From: CAYSLU01 sp964431965
GTDB lineage: Bacteria; Verrucomicrobiota; Kiritimatiellia; CAIKKV01; CAYSLU01
Reading direction: 5' to 3'
DNA length: 64,000 bases
Assembly: GCA_964431965.1 (NCBI GenBank)
Contig: CAYSLU010000002.1
Location: 49,632-113,631 of the forward strand
A model generated the notes under the pieces. It did no database searches. It had not been told where the DNA came from and worked only from the letters and a program-made list of their open reading frames with translations. Below are positions 1 to 7,334 of the stretch, piece by piece. Both the position numbers and the translations under genes were made by a program. Each line of letters begins with the position of its first letter. Within the stretch, counting starts at the first letter, position 1.

Positions 1-304
1 CCGCGCCGATCAGGGCCTGCATGGCGGAGGGGTTGCCCGGGGACGAGGCGGCGGCCTGCCCCGCGGCCGCGGCCGCGTTGCGCGCGGCGGTCACGGCTTC
101 CAGCGTCTGGCGCTCGTGCTTCAGGTAGCCCTTGGCGGTGTCCACCAGGTTCGGGATCAGGTCGTAGCGGCGCTTGAGCTGCACGTCGATCTGTGCGTAC
201 CCGGCCTGGTACCCGTTGCGCAGGGCCACCAGCCGGTTGTAGATCCCGATCAGGACCAGGACGAGAACGGCGACCGCGGCCACGATTGCGACGAAGGCGA
301 TCAT
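1..304 (-). CDS. lemA: LemA family protein (N-terminal part, cut by window edge)
   Basis: The start codon is at 304-302, preceded on the minus strand by an AAGGGG ribosome site. About 101 residues are visible and the gene runs off the left edge. Residues 2-22 form one hydrophobic helix, followed by the LemA signature: RNGYQAGYAQIDVQLKRR, YDLIPNLVDT, KGYLKHE and TLEAVTAARNAA. LemA proteins are single-pass, coiled-coil proteins of the envelope with no settled biochemical role. The gene follows the FGGY kinase by 27 bp in the same direction, so it is probably the last gene of that transcript, but nothing visible links it to sugar metabolism. Confidence 0.93.
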   Translation of the reverse strand, partial: MIAFVAIVAAVAVLVLVLIGIYNRLVALRNGYQAGYAQIDVQLKRRYDLIPNLVDTAKGYLKHERQTLEAVTAARNAAAAAGQAAASSPGNPSAMQALIGA

Positions 305-331
305 GCGAATTCCCCTTGTTGTGTCGGCGGA

Positions 332-1831
332 CTACAGCCCGGCCAGAAACTCCTTCAGCAGCGGGTACAGCCGGCGGTACCGCTCCATCCGCTCGCGGTA
401 GAGCGCGTGCCGCTTCGCGTCCGGCTCGAAGACGCGGTCGCGCCGCACGAGGCGGGCGACGCCGTCCGCAGGCGAGGCGAACACGCCCGTGCCCAGCCCG
501 GCGAGCAGCGCGGCGCCGAGGGTCGAGGCCTCGGTCACCTGCGGCCGGACGAACGGCACGCCGAAGACGTCGGCCTTGATCTGGAGCCAGCGGTCGGACT
601 TCGCGCCGCCGCCGGTGGCCACGAACTCGGAGGTGTCGACGCCGATCTCGCGGAGGCCCTCGACGCTGTCGACGAAGAAGAAGGTGACCGACTCCATGAT
701 GGCCTTGAGGATGTCGCCCCGCCCGGTGTTCATCTTGAGCCCGGCGATCACGCCGGACGACTCGGCGGTGAAGAGGGGCGGGCCGGTCATCTCGAAGTGC
801 GGCAGCACGAGCAGGCGGGTCGGCTCGGCGGGCATCTCCGCGGCGAGGGCGTCGTAGATGTCGCGCCCGGCCTCGATCAGCCGGCGATCCGCGCCGGCGA
901 ACGTGTCGCGGAACCACCGCACCAGCGAGCCGGCCTGGTTATAGATGAACGAGACGTAGAGGCCCGGCAGGACGTGGTGCTCGACGTTGAGGCCGCGCGC
1001 GAGCATCCAGCCGGCCTCGGGGATGTGGCCGTACGTGGGCGTGATGCACTCGAAGGTGCCGATGCCGCAGACGGCGCTGCCGGCCCGGCTGATGCCGGCG
1101 CCGAGCGAGTTGCAGCACTGGTCGTGGCCGCCGGACACGATCGCGGCGCCCGCCGGAAGGCCGGTTTCGCGCGCGGCGGCCGCGCTCACCCGGCCGATGA
1201 CCACGCCGCCCGGCACGCAGGCGCCGAGCTTGTGCCGTTCGATGCCGGCGACGCCGAGCAGCTCGTCCGACCAGTCCTGCCGCCGGATGTCGAACAGCAG
1301 CGTCCGGTTCGCGAGCGAGTAGGTGGCCACCGGATCGCAGCCGAGCATGAACGCGACCAGGTCCGCCCAGAGCAGAAACCGGTCGGCCCGGCGGTAGAGG
1401 TCCGGGTCGTGGTCGCGCAGCCACCGCAGCTTCGGCATCGTGTAGTTGACGCCCAGGATGTTCGGGTTGATGCCGTAGAAGCGGTCCTGCGCGACCCGTC
1501 CGCGGAGCTCGTCCACATACTCCGCGCCGCGGATGTCGGACGAGAGAATCGCGGAGCCGAGGATCCGGCGGTCGAGCGTGACCGGCGCGGCGGCCTCGCC
1601 CATCGAGCTGACCGAGAGGGCGGTGACCGGATCGCGGGCGGCCCCGGCGGCCGCCTCGCGGATCACCTCGCAGACCGAGGCGTAGACGCGCGCGCTGTCG
1701 ATCTCCGCCCACCCCTCGCGCGGGTGGAGGGTGGGGTATTCGCGATAGCTCGACGCCAGGCAGCGGCCGTCCTCCGCGAACGCCGCCGCCTTGCAGCCGG
1801 TCGTCCCGACGTCGATTCCGAGCAGGCTCAT
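332..1831 (-). CDS. FGGY-family carbohydrate kinase (xylulokinase/fuculokinase-like)
   Basis: A 499-residue ATP-dependent sugar kinase of the usual FGGY length. The N-terminal phosphate-binding loop GIDVGTTGCKAA lies at residues 5-16. The GGHDQCC motif at 234-240 supplies the likely catalytic Asp237, and the C-terminal ATP-site glycine motif ATGGGAKSD is present. It would phosphorylate the ketose made by the isomerase encoded just upstream: the ATG overlaps the isomerase stop by 4 bp (ATGA), which suggests translational coupling. The aldolase earlier in the same run would then cleave the phosphorylated sugar. The substrate (fuculose, rhamnulose, xylulose or another ketose) cannot be read from the sequence. 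Confidence 0.93.
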   Translation of the reverse strand: MSLLGIDVGTTGCKAAAFAEDGRCLASSYREYPTLHPREGWAEIDSARVYASVCEVIREAAAGAARDPVTALSVSSMGEAAAPVTLDRRILGSAILSSDIRGAEYVDELRGRVAQDRFYGINPNILGVNYTMPKLRWLRDHDPDLYRRADRFLLWADLVAFMLGCDPVATYSLANRTLLFDIRRQDWSDELLGVAGIERHKLGACVPGGVVIGRVSAAAARETGLPAGAAIVSGGHDQCCNSLGAGISRAGSAVCGIGTFECITPTYGHIPEAGWMLARGLNVEHHVLPGLYVSFIYNQAGSLVRWFRDTFAGADRRLIEAGRDIYDALAAEMPAEPTRLLVLPHFEMTGPPLFTAESSGVIAGLKMNTGRGDILKAIMESVTFFFVDSVEGLREIGVDTSEFVATGGGAKSDRWLQIKADVFGVPFVRPQVTEASTLGAALLAGLGTGVFASPADGVARLVRRDRVFEPDAKRHALYRERMERYRRLYPLLKEFLAGL

Positions 1832-3237
1832 ACGCGGGTCACGTCGAAGCCCAGGTACTTCTCGAACGCCTCCTGCACGGGCGCCGCAATGCCCTCGCCC
1901 GGCGTCACGCTGACGTGGTGCCGGTGCCCGAGGTAGCCGATCGTCTGGAGCGCCTGCTGAAGGTTCTCGATCTCCGCCACGCCGGCGCAGCCGAAGAAGT
2001 CCGACGGAATCGGGTCCGACGTGAACCGGCCTTCGCCGAGGTAGAACTTCAGGCGCCCGCCGTCGGTCAGCATGCTCCCGAAGGCGATGGGGTTGGGCGC
2101 GATGCGGCCGGTGTTGCAGCCGAACCCGCAGCCCTCGCCGACGGCGTTCGCCAGGATGGCGTGGTCGGTGATCTGGCCCTTTCCGACCATCAGGCTCTGC
2201 GGCACGGGCCCGCAGTGGAAGAGGATGCACTTGTCGTCCTCGTCCCCGTAGTTGTTGTTCCAGTCCAGGCAGGTGGCCGGCCGGCCGGAGGCGAGGCGCA
2301 GGGCGTGCATGGTGATGGCGTTGCCGACGTCCACCTCGCAGGCGGTCGCGACGAGGCGGTCGTTCATCTCGCTCAGCAGGACGCAGGGCGAGATGCCGAG
2401 CTGCTGCTGCATCTCGACCCAGCACCGGACGGCCAGGGCGTCCATGCCGTACTCGGCGACGACCCGGTCGAGGATGACGCCGAGCCGGGCGATCTGCTTG
2501 AACGCGGCCGCGGGCACGTCCTTCCAGCAGGTGTAGTCGCGCAGGATCGCCTGCTTGGCGCGCAGGTCCTTGTCGCTGTCCTTCAGCGCGTTCATGCGGG
2601 CGAAGACGTCCGAGAGGTCCATCGTTTCCATCGTGATCCCGTGGCGCTGGAGCGCGATCTCGTCGATGCGCACGGTCTTGAACGCGGTGGTGCGGGCGCC
2701 GACCGCGCCGACGACCATGTTGCGGAGGCCGCCCACGACGCGGCACAGGCGGTCGAAGTACTGCACGTTCTCGGCGAAGCGCGGGCTCGTGGGGTGGACG
2801 GTGTGCGGCGCGAGCGTGGTGAACTTCAGCCCGTACTGGCAGAAGACGTCCATGACCGAGAACTTGCCGCAGAACGAGTCGCGCCGCAGGGCGGGGGCCA
2901 TCTTGTCGAGGTCGTCCGGGTACGCCTGGATCAGGATGGGGACGCCGGCGTCCTTGAGCGCGGCGATGGCGCCGGTCTCGTCGCCGAAGTTGGGCAGGCT
3001 GAGGATGACGCCGCCGAACTTGCCGCGGTTGCGGCGGAGGAACTCGGCGTAGCGCTCGCCCTCGGCCGGGGTCTCGACGGCGCCGTGGCGCGTGGCCTCG
3101 GCGTCGAGCGTGATGGTCTTGTGGCCGAGCCCGCGCAGGGTGTCGATCATTTCCTTCCGCGCGCTCGCCTGCAGCGAGGCCGGGAAGAAGCCGCGGTTTC
3201 CAAAGAACAGGGCGAACGTCGTTTTCTCGCTCTTCAT
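1828..3237 (-). CDS. L-fucose/L-arabinose isomerase family protein
   Basis: A 469-residue protein resembling the L-fucose isomerase-like family: an alpha/beta N-terminal part with the NFGDETGA loop, a central KDVPAAAFKQIARL region and a C-terminal domain containing CLDWNNNYG and HCGPVPQSL. Such enzymes convert an aldose to a ketose with a divalent metal. The ATG at 3237 is preceded by GGAGAA. It lies 105 bp downstream of the aldolase and overlaps the kinase by 4 bp, giving the order aldolase, isomerase, kinase. Distant members of this family can have other roles, so isomerase activity and substrate are inferred from family and context. Confidence 0.85.
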   Translation of the reverse strand: MKSEKTTFALFFGNRGFFPASLQASARKEMIDTLRGLGHKTITLDAEATRHGAVETPAEGERYAEFLRRNRGKFGGVILSLPNFGDETGAIAALKDAGVPILIQAYPDDLDKMAPALRRDSFCGKFSVMDVFCQYGLKFTTLAPHTVHPTSPRFAENVQYFDRLCRVVGGLRNMVVGAVGARTTAFKTVRIDEIALQRHGITMETMDLSDVFARMNALKDSDKDLRAKQAILRDYTCWKDVPAAAFKQIARLGVILDRVVAEYGMDALAVRCWVEMQQQLGISPCVLLSEMNDRLVATACEVDVGNAITMHALRLASGRPATCLDWNNNYGDEDDKCILFHCGPVPQSLMVGKGQITDHAILANAVGEGCGFGCNTGRIAPNPIAFGSMLTDGGRLKFYLGEGRFTSDPIPSDFFGCAGVAEIENLQQALQTIGYLGHRHHVSVTPGEGIAAPVQEAFEKYLGFDVTRV

Positions 3238-3342
3238 CGGTCGGTTCTCCTTATGAATGACTCGTGACTGCTTGATCCGGATGCATCTGCCGCGGCCCGG
3301 CCGAGCGGACCATGCCGCCTCGGCCCGTCCCCCTCCCGCGGG

Positions 3343-4242
3343 CTACGCGTTGACCCGCTCCGCCGATCCTTCGATGTCCAGCTCGCTCCGGATGACGTTC
3401 ACGGACGCCTGGTACACCGCTTCCTGGGCGGCTTCCACCGATTCGCCGCGCCGGGTCTCGTATGGCTGGCGGATCGTTGTCCCGATGTTGATCTTGGCGA
3501 TTCCAAGCCGGATGGCCTGGCGCAGGTCGTCGGTGCGAATGCCGGAGCCGCCGTGCAGCACGAGCGGGATATTGACGCCCCGCGAGATCTTCCGGAGCTG
3601 CGGGAGGCTGAGCCGGGCTTCGAGCTTCTTCTCGCTGCGCTTGGCCTGCGAGATGGCGCCGTGGATGTTGCCGATCGCAACGGAGAGCCAGTCCACGGAG
3701 GTCTCCTTCACGAAGCGCTTGGCTTCCTTGGCGTCCGTGAAGCCCTTGCCGGAGGCGAACAGCTCTTCATACGGAGGCAGCGGGCCCTCCTCGTGGCCCA
3801 GCACCGCGCCGAGCTCGCCCTCGACCGCGATGCCGCGCGCGTGGGCCATCTCGACGACGGCCTTCGTGGCTGCGATGTTGTCCGCCAGCGGCAGGCGCGA
3901 GCCGTCGACCATGACGGACGAGTAGCCGAGCTCCAGCGCCTCCGCGATCATGGCCCGGTAGTCGACCGGCTGGTTGTCCTCATCGATCACCGGCGTGTGG
4001 TCGAGATGCAGCCGGGAGAACTCCGGATCGCCGACCCGCGCGTATTCGTCGCGGATCGCCGTCAGCGACCGAGCCTCGAACTTGATGAGCTCCGGCCGGG
4101 CAACGGCAATCAGCCCGAAGCAGCGGCACTCGCGGAGAGCCCGCATGACGGGCTCCATCATGGGCAAATACGGGATGTTGAACGCGGGCAGCGTCAGCCC
4201 GGCGTTCCACGCGGCGTGAATCAGTTCCTGTGTCGTACGCAT
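3343..4242 (-). CDS. class II fructose/tagatose-bisphosphate aldolase family protein
   Basis: A 299-residue TIM-barrel aldolase. Zinc-binding histidines appear in the RLHLDHTP segment, followed by SVMVDGSRLP, VEGELGAVLG, the HGGSGI phosphate loop and KINIGTTIR near the C-terminus, as in FbaA/GatY/KbaY enzymes. These cleave ketose bisphosphates to dihydroxyacetone phosphate plus an aldehyde. The ATG at 4242 is chosen because GGGAGGA lies 7 nt upstream; another in-frame ATG at 4257 has no such site. It is the first gene of the sugar set with the isomerase and kinase, and a candidate promoter lies about 95 bp upstream. Tagatose versus fructose specificity is not resolvable. Confidence 0.9.
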   Translation of the reverse strand: MRTTQELIHAAWNAGLTLPAFNIPYLPMMEPVMRALRECRCFGLIAVARPELIKFEARSLTAIRDEYARVGDPEFSRLHLDHTPVIDEDNQPVDYRAMIAEALELGYSSVMVDGSRLPLADNIAATKAVVEMAHARGIAVEGELGAVLGHEEGPLPPYEELFASGKGFTDAKEAKRFVKETSVDWLSVAIGNIHGAISQAKRSEKKLEARLSLPQLRKISRGVNIPLVLHGGSGIRTDDLRQAIRLGIAKINIGTTIRQPYETRRGESVEAAQEAVYQASVNVIRSELDIEGSAERVNA

Positions 4243-4333
4243 CGCAAATCCTCCCATGCGGGTTGCCCGGGGCCACCGGCGGAGCCTACCCGCGAACCGG
4301 CGCGGCTTTAGAAAATCCGCGCAAACTCTAGGG

Positions 4334-4362
4334 AATCTACGAAAAGCAGGCCGGCGATTCAA
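4334..4362 (-). promoter_or_regulatory. candidate sigma-70 promoter for the aldolase-isomerase-kinase genes
   Basis: Read on the minus strand, TTGAAT (plus 4357-4362) and TAGATT (plus 4334-4339) are exactly 17 bp apart, each matching four of six consensus bases. The region is AT-rich compared with its surroundings and lies in the only sizeable gap upstream of the aldolase. The predicted leader is about 85 nt. This is a sequence match only. Confidence 0.45.
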
Positions 4363-4418
4363 TATGAACCCGCAGCGCGGGGAAGGGAGCGGGTGATACG
4401 ATCTGATCCGGTGGTGAG

Positions 4419-4445
4419 GAGATCCTTCGCTGCGCGCAGGATGAC
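4419..4445. repeat. solo copy of an interspersed half-palindromic repeat
   Basis: The 27-bp segment beginning GAGATCCTTCGCT and ending GCAGGATGAC is a close match to the inverted form of the unit at 16552-16578 and is related to the unit at 16598-16625. It lies in the gap between the endonuclease and aldolase genes. Repeats of this type (GATCCTTCGC...AGGATGAC) are widespread in many bacterial genomes; their function is unknown. Confidence 0.6.
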
Positions 4446-4460
4446 GCTCCATCGGTCCGG

Positions 4461-5093
4461 CTACATTCGCGCCTTCACGCCGCAGCGGGTGCAGATGGGG
4501 CAGCGGGCCAGGTCGTGGCTCCGCGCCGGGCAGCGGGAGCGGCCGTAGTAGATGATCTGCAGGTGCAGGCGGATCCAGCTTTCGCGCGGGAAGACGGCCT
4601 TCAGGTCGCGCTCGGTCTGCGTCACGCTCCGCCCGTCGGACAGCCCCCACCGGTAGGCGAGGCGGTGGATGTGCGTGTCGATCGGGAAGGCCGGCACGTT
4701 GAACGCCTGCGACATGATCACGGACGCCACCTTGTGGCCCACCCCGGGCAGCTCCTCCAGGGCGGCGAAGGTCGATGGAACCTGCCCGGCGTGGCGGTCG
4801 AGGATAAGCTGCGACATGTCCCGGATGTTGCGGGCCTTCGCGGGAGAGAGGCCGCACGGCCGGATGATTTCGCGGATTTCCGGGACGGCCAGCTTGACCA
4901 TGTCCCCGGGCGTCGCCGCCTTCGCGAACAGGGCCGGCGTCACCCGGTTCACCATCGCGTCCGTCGCGCGGGCCGACAGGATGGCCGCTACCAGCAGCGT
5001 GTAGGTGTCCGCATGGCGGAGCGGGATCGGCGGGTTCGGGAACAGGTCGTCCAGAACGTCCATGATGAACCGGGCCTTCTCGGTCCGTGTCAT
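4461..5093 (-). CDS. nth: endonuclease III-family DNA glycosylase
   Basis: A 210-residue HhH-GPD base-excision repair enzyme, close to the 211 residues of E. coli Nth. The helix-hairpin-helix LPGVGHKVAS carries the Lys that acts as nucleophile in Nth, and PIDTHIHR carries the matching catalytic Asp. Four cysteines near the C-terminus suggest a 4Fe-4S cluster, but with spacing C-x9-C-x2-C-x2-C instead of the classical C-x6-C-x2-C-x5-C. It would remove oxidised pyrimidines from DNA. Its ATG overlaps the stop of the upstream GHL10 gene (ATGA), so the two are coupled although no functional link is apparent. Confidence 0.9.
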   Translation of the reverse strand: MTRTEKARFIMDVLDDLFPNPPIPLRHADTYTLLVAAILSARATDAMVNRVTPALFAKAATPGDMVKLAVPEIREIIRPCGLSPAKARNIRDMSQLILDRHAGQVPSTFAALEELPGVGHKVASVIMSQAFNVPAFPIDTHIHRLAYRWGLSDGRSVTQTERDLKAVFPRESWIRLHLQIIYYGRSRCPARSHDLARCPICTRCGVKARM

Positions 5094-7060
5094 GGGCTGC
5101 TCCGGCTGATTCCGAGGCTGAGGGCGGGCAGCGTCTCATCCTCGAGCGTCCGGGACAGATCGAAGAGTACGAACCCGGGGAAGCCGGCGTTCCGGAGCGC
5201 GCGGATCTGGTCGATCGTCTGGATCGGGTCCAGGTGGCTCTCCGCGGCGGTCACCCCGAGCCCGGGGTAGATGCGGGGCCGGCCACCGGGGATGGCGGAC
5301 TGGCGGTCGAGCCACGAGCGGAACTCGGTCAGGCTCTCCGTGTAGTCCATCGGGCAGGCGAAATCGAGGTCGCCCCGGGCCATCCACGTTCCCCAGTCCT
5401 GGCCGATCGAGTCTGCGCAGCCCGGGTAGAAGCCGTAGACGGCGGCGGAGAGCCGGATGCCGGGGTGGATCTCGCGGATCTGCGCGGCGGCGCGCGCCAC
5501 GAACAGGGAGATCCGCTCCCGGCGCCACTGCCGGAATCGGGGCGCCAGCCGCCCGGAGCGCACCGAGGCCGGCCAGCCGGAGACGGTCTGGCCGATGTCC
5601 GCCTGGAACTGGGCGCGGCAGGTGGCGCAGAAGCACGCATCCGAGCCCGGGTAGCGGATGTAGTCGAGATGGATGCCGTCCACGTCGTAGCCGCTGGCGA
5701 TCTCGCTGATCACGCCGAGCTGCCGGGCCCGGTTGGCGGGATGGGAGGGACAGAGCCAGTTGAGCGTGGTCCCCTGGGCATTGACCTGCAGCCGGCCTTC
5801 GCGGCGCAGCCGCGCCAGCTCTCCGGCGTCGGCGCCGTCCATGTTCCAGCAGAATACCCACGCGTGGACGTCGAGCCCGAACTTCTGCGATGCGGCCACG
5901 CAGGCGGCCAGCTGGTCGCCGTCCGCCTGTGCGATGTCCGACGGCTGCAGCAGGCGGCTGGCGTAGTGAGCCGTTCCGCCGCGGGCGACGTTGGGGAAGA
6001 TGGCGGTGACCCCGTGGCCGGCCAGCAGGCGGCAGGTGCGGTTCCAGTCGCCGGGATACAGCCCGCGGCCCGAGGAGTCCCAGACTCCGCGCAGCTCGCG
6101 GGTGCGCGGGGGCTGGGCGGCGCCGTAGGCCTGGCCGAGCAAGTCCTGGGCGCGCTGGGCCGCCGGGATGGCCGCGGCGTAGCGTCCGGCCGCGCAGAGC
6201 TGCTGGAATCCGGCATACGCGCTGCCGGCCGCGGAGAGCAGCGGGCCGGCGGAGTCGGCCGAGCCGGAGCCGGCGGCCTGGGACGAGATGGCGCGCGAGG
6301 CATCGGCAAAGCTCGCGAAAGAGCCGAAAGCTCCGTCGAAGGCGCGGTAGCGAGCAGCGGCCGATCGCCATGCGGCCGGGTCGCACAGCGCCACCAGGCC
6401 GAGGAGCATCCGCCCCTTGGCTCGCGAGTCGTCATCGAGGAGGATGTGCGACATCCAGAGCCCGGCGGGCGACTGGGTCCAGGCGGGGTCGCGGGTCGGC
6501 CGGCGCGCCGCGTCTTCCCACACGGCGATCACGCGGCCGCGGTCGTCGGCGGGGTAGGCGGGCCGGATGTTGTTTGAGGCCTGGGCGACGCGCAGGGGCA
6601 CCCCGGCGGGGGCGGGTTCCAGGAACCGGAAGCCCGTGCGCTGGCCGGGCGCGGCGGAGTAGGAGCCGAGCTGGAGCCCCATGATGCGCGCGAGCGTCGG
6701 GTCGGCGCCATAGCAGACGATCAGCTTCCCGCCGCGGCGGACGAAGGCGTCGAGGCGGATCAGCTCGCGCTGGGGTGGCGTCGGGTTGTAGGGGAGGATC
6801 GCGACGGACGCGCCCCCGAGCGAGCCGGCGATGACGCCGTCGTCGTCGGACTCCCGGTGCGCGATCCCGGCGTCGGCGAGCCAGCGAGCCATGCGGCGGG
6901 CCGTGTTCTTCGAGTAGCGCTGCTCGGCCGCGTTGGGCGTGGAGGCCGTGCCGGCGACGAGCACGACGCGGGCTGGCTCCGCGGCCGTGCTGGGCTCGAC
7001 CGGAAGCGCGCCTGCGCCGAGCCCCAGGCACGCGACCAGGATGAAGAAGTGACGGTGCAT
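5090..7060 (-). CDS. secreted GHL10-type (family 10-like) glycosidase
   Basis: A 656-residue protein with a Sec signal peptide (MHRHFFILVACLGLGAGA). Residues about 30-190 resemble the glutamine-amidotransferase-like fold found beside glycosidases. The C-terminal half, beginning RELRGVWDSSGRG, matches the GHL10 (DUF187) TIM barrel: VTAIFPNV, DVHAWVFCWN, DGIHLDYIRYPG, SAAVYGFYPG and CPMDYTES. Such proteins are thought to act on cell-wall or surface glycans; activity is family-based. The ATG at 7060 follows a GGGGA ribosome site. It is divergent from the large surface protein at 7335 and shares the intergenic operator region with it. Confidence 0.85.
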   Translation of the reverse strand: MHRHFFILVACLGLGAGALPVEPSTAAEPARVVLVAGTASTPNAAEQRYSKNTARRMARWLADAGIAHRESDDDGVIAGSLGGASVAILPYNPTPPQRELIRLDAFVRRGGKLIVCYGADPTLARIMGLQLGSYSAAPGQRTGFRFLEPAPAGVPLRVAQASNNIRPAYPADDRGRVIAVWEDAARRPTRDPAWTQSPAGLWMSHILLDDDSRAKGRMLLGLVALCDPAAWRSAAARYRAFDGAFGSFASFADASRAISSQAAGSGSADSAGPLLSAAGSAYAGFQQLCAAGRYAAAIPAAQRAQDLLGQAYGAAQPPRTRELRGVWDSSGRGLYPGDWNRTCRLLAGHGVTAIFPNVARGGTAHYASRLLQPSDIAQADGDQLAACVAASQKFGLDVHAWVFCWNMDGADAGELARLRREGRLQVNAQGTTLNWLCPSHPANRARQLGVISEIASGYDVDGIHLDYIRYPGSDACFCATCRAQFQADIGQTVSGWPASVRSGRLAPRFRQWRRERISLFVARAAAQIREIHPGIRLSAAVYGFYPGCADSIGQDWGTWMARGDLDFACPMDYTESLTEFRSWLDRQSAIPGGRPRIYPGLGVTAAESHLDPIQTIDQIRALRNAGFPGFVLFDLSRTLEDETLPALSLGISRSSP

Positions 7061-7203
7061 GGAATCCCCGCGGGCGGTCGACCGCCCGGCGCGCGAAAAG
7101 GTGTCCGACTGGCGGCCCGGTGTCAACACCGCGGTGTGGGCGTCGCTGATCGGCACCTTCTGCGTGGAGTCTGGATTCGGACTTATCCACCACGATCGGG
7201 ACT

Positions 7204-7268
7204 TTGACCGGATGGCGAAACACATCGGTCCGGATTGTTTGACCGACGGAACGATCGGTCCAAACAAC
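7204..7268. promoter_or_regulatory. two tandem GACCG/CGGTC inverted repeats (candidate operators)
   Basis: Two copies of the pair TTTGACCG ... ATCGGTCC occur in tandem: 7204-7211 with 7225-7232, and 7239-7246 with 7255-7262. The second copy extends into a longer palindrome, TTGTTTGACCGA (7236-7247) against TCGGTCCAAACAA (7256-7268), with one bulged base. They lie between the divergent GHL10 and surface-protein genes. An extended -10-like TGCTATCTT lies just downstream at 7278-7286, so a dimeric repressor or activator here could control the plus-strand gene. Confidence 0.5.
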
Positions 7269-7334
7269 CGCATTTATGCTATCTTCTGTGCGCACCCCGG
7301 CATGATGCGGGGCGTTGGGTGAAGGAACCACGAC

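Noticed and set aside
116..1936. A 606-residue plus-strand frame over the kinase gene
   Set aside because: No recognisable protein features; the minus strand carries LemA and the FGGY kinase with conserved motifs.
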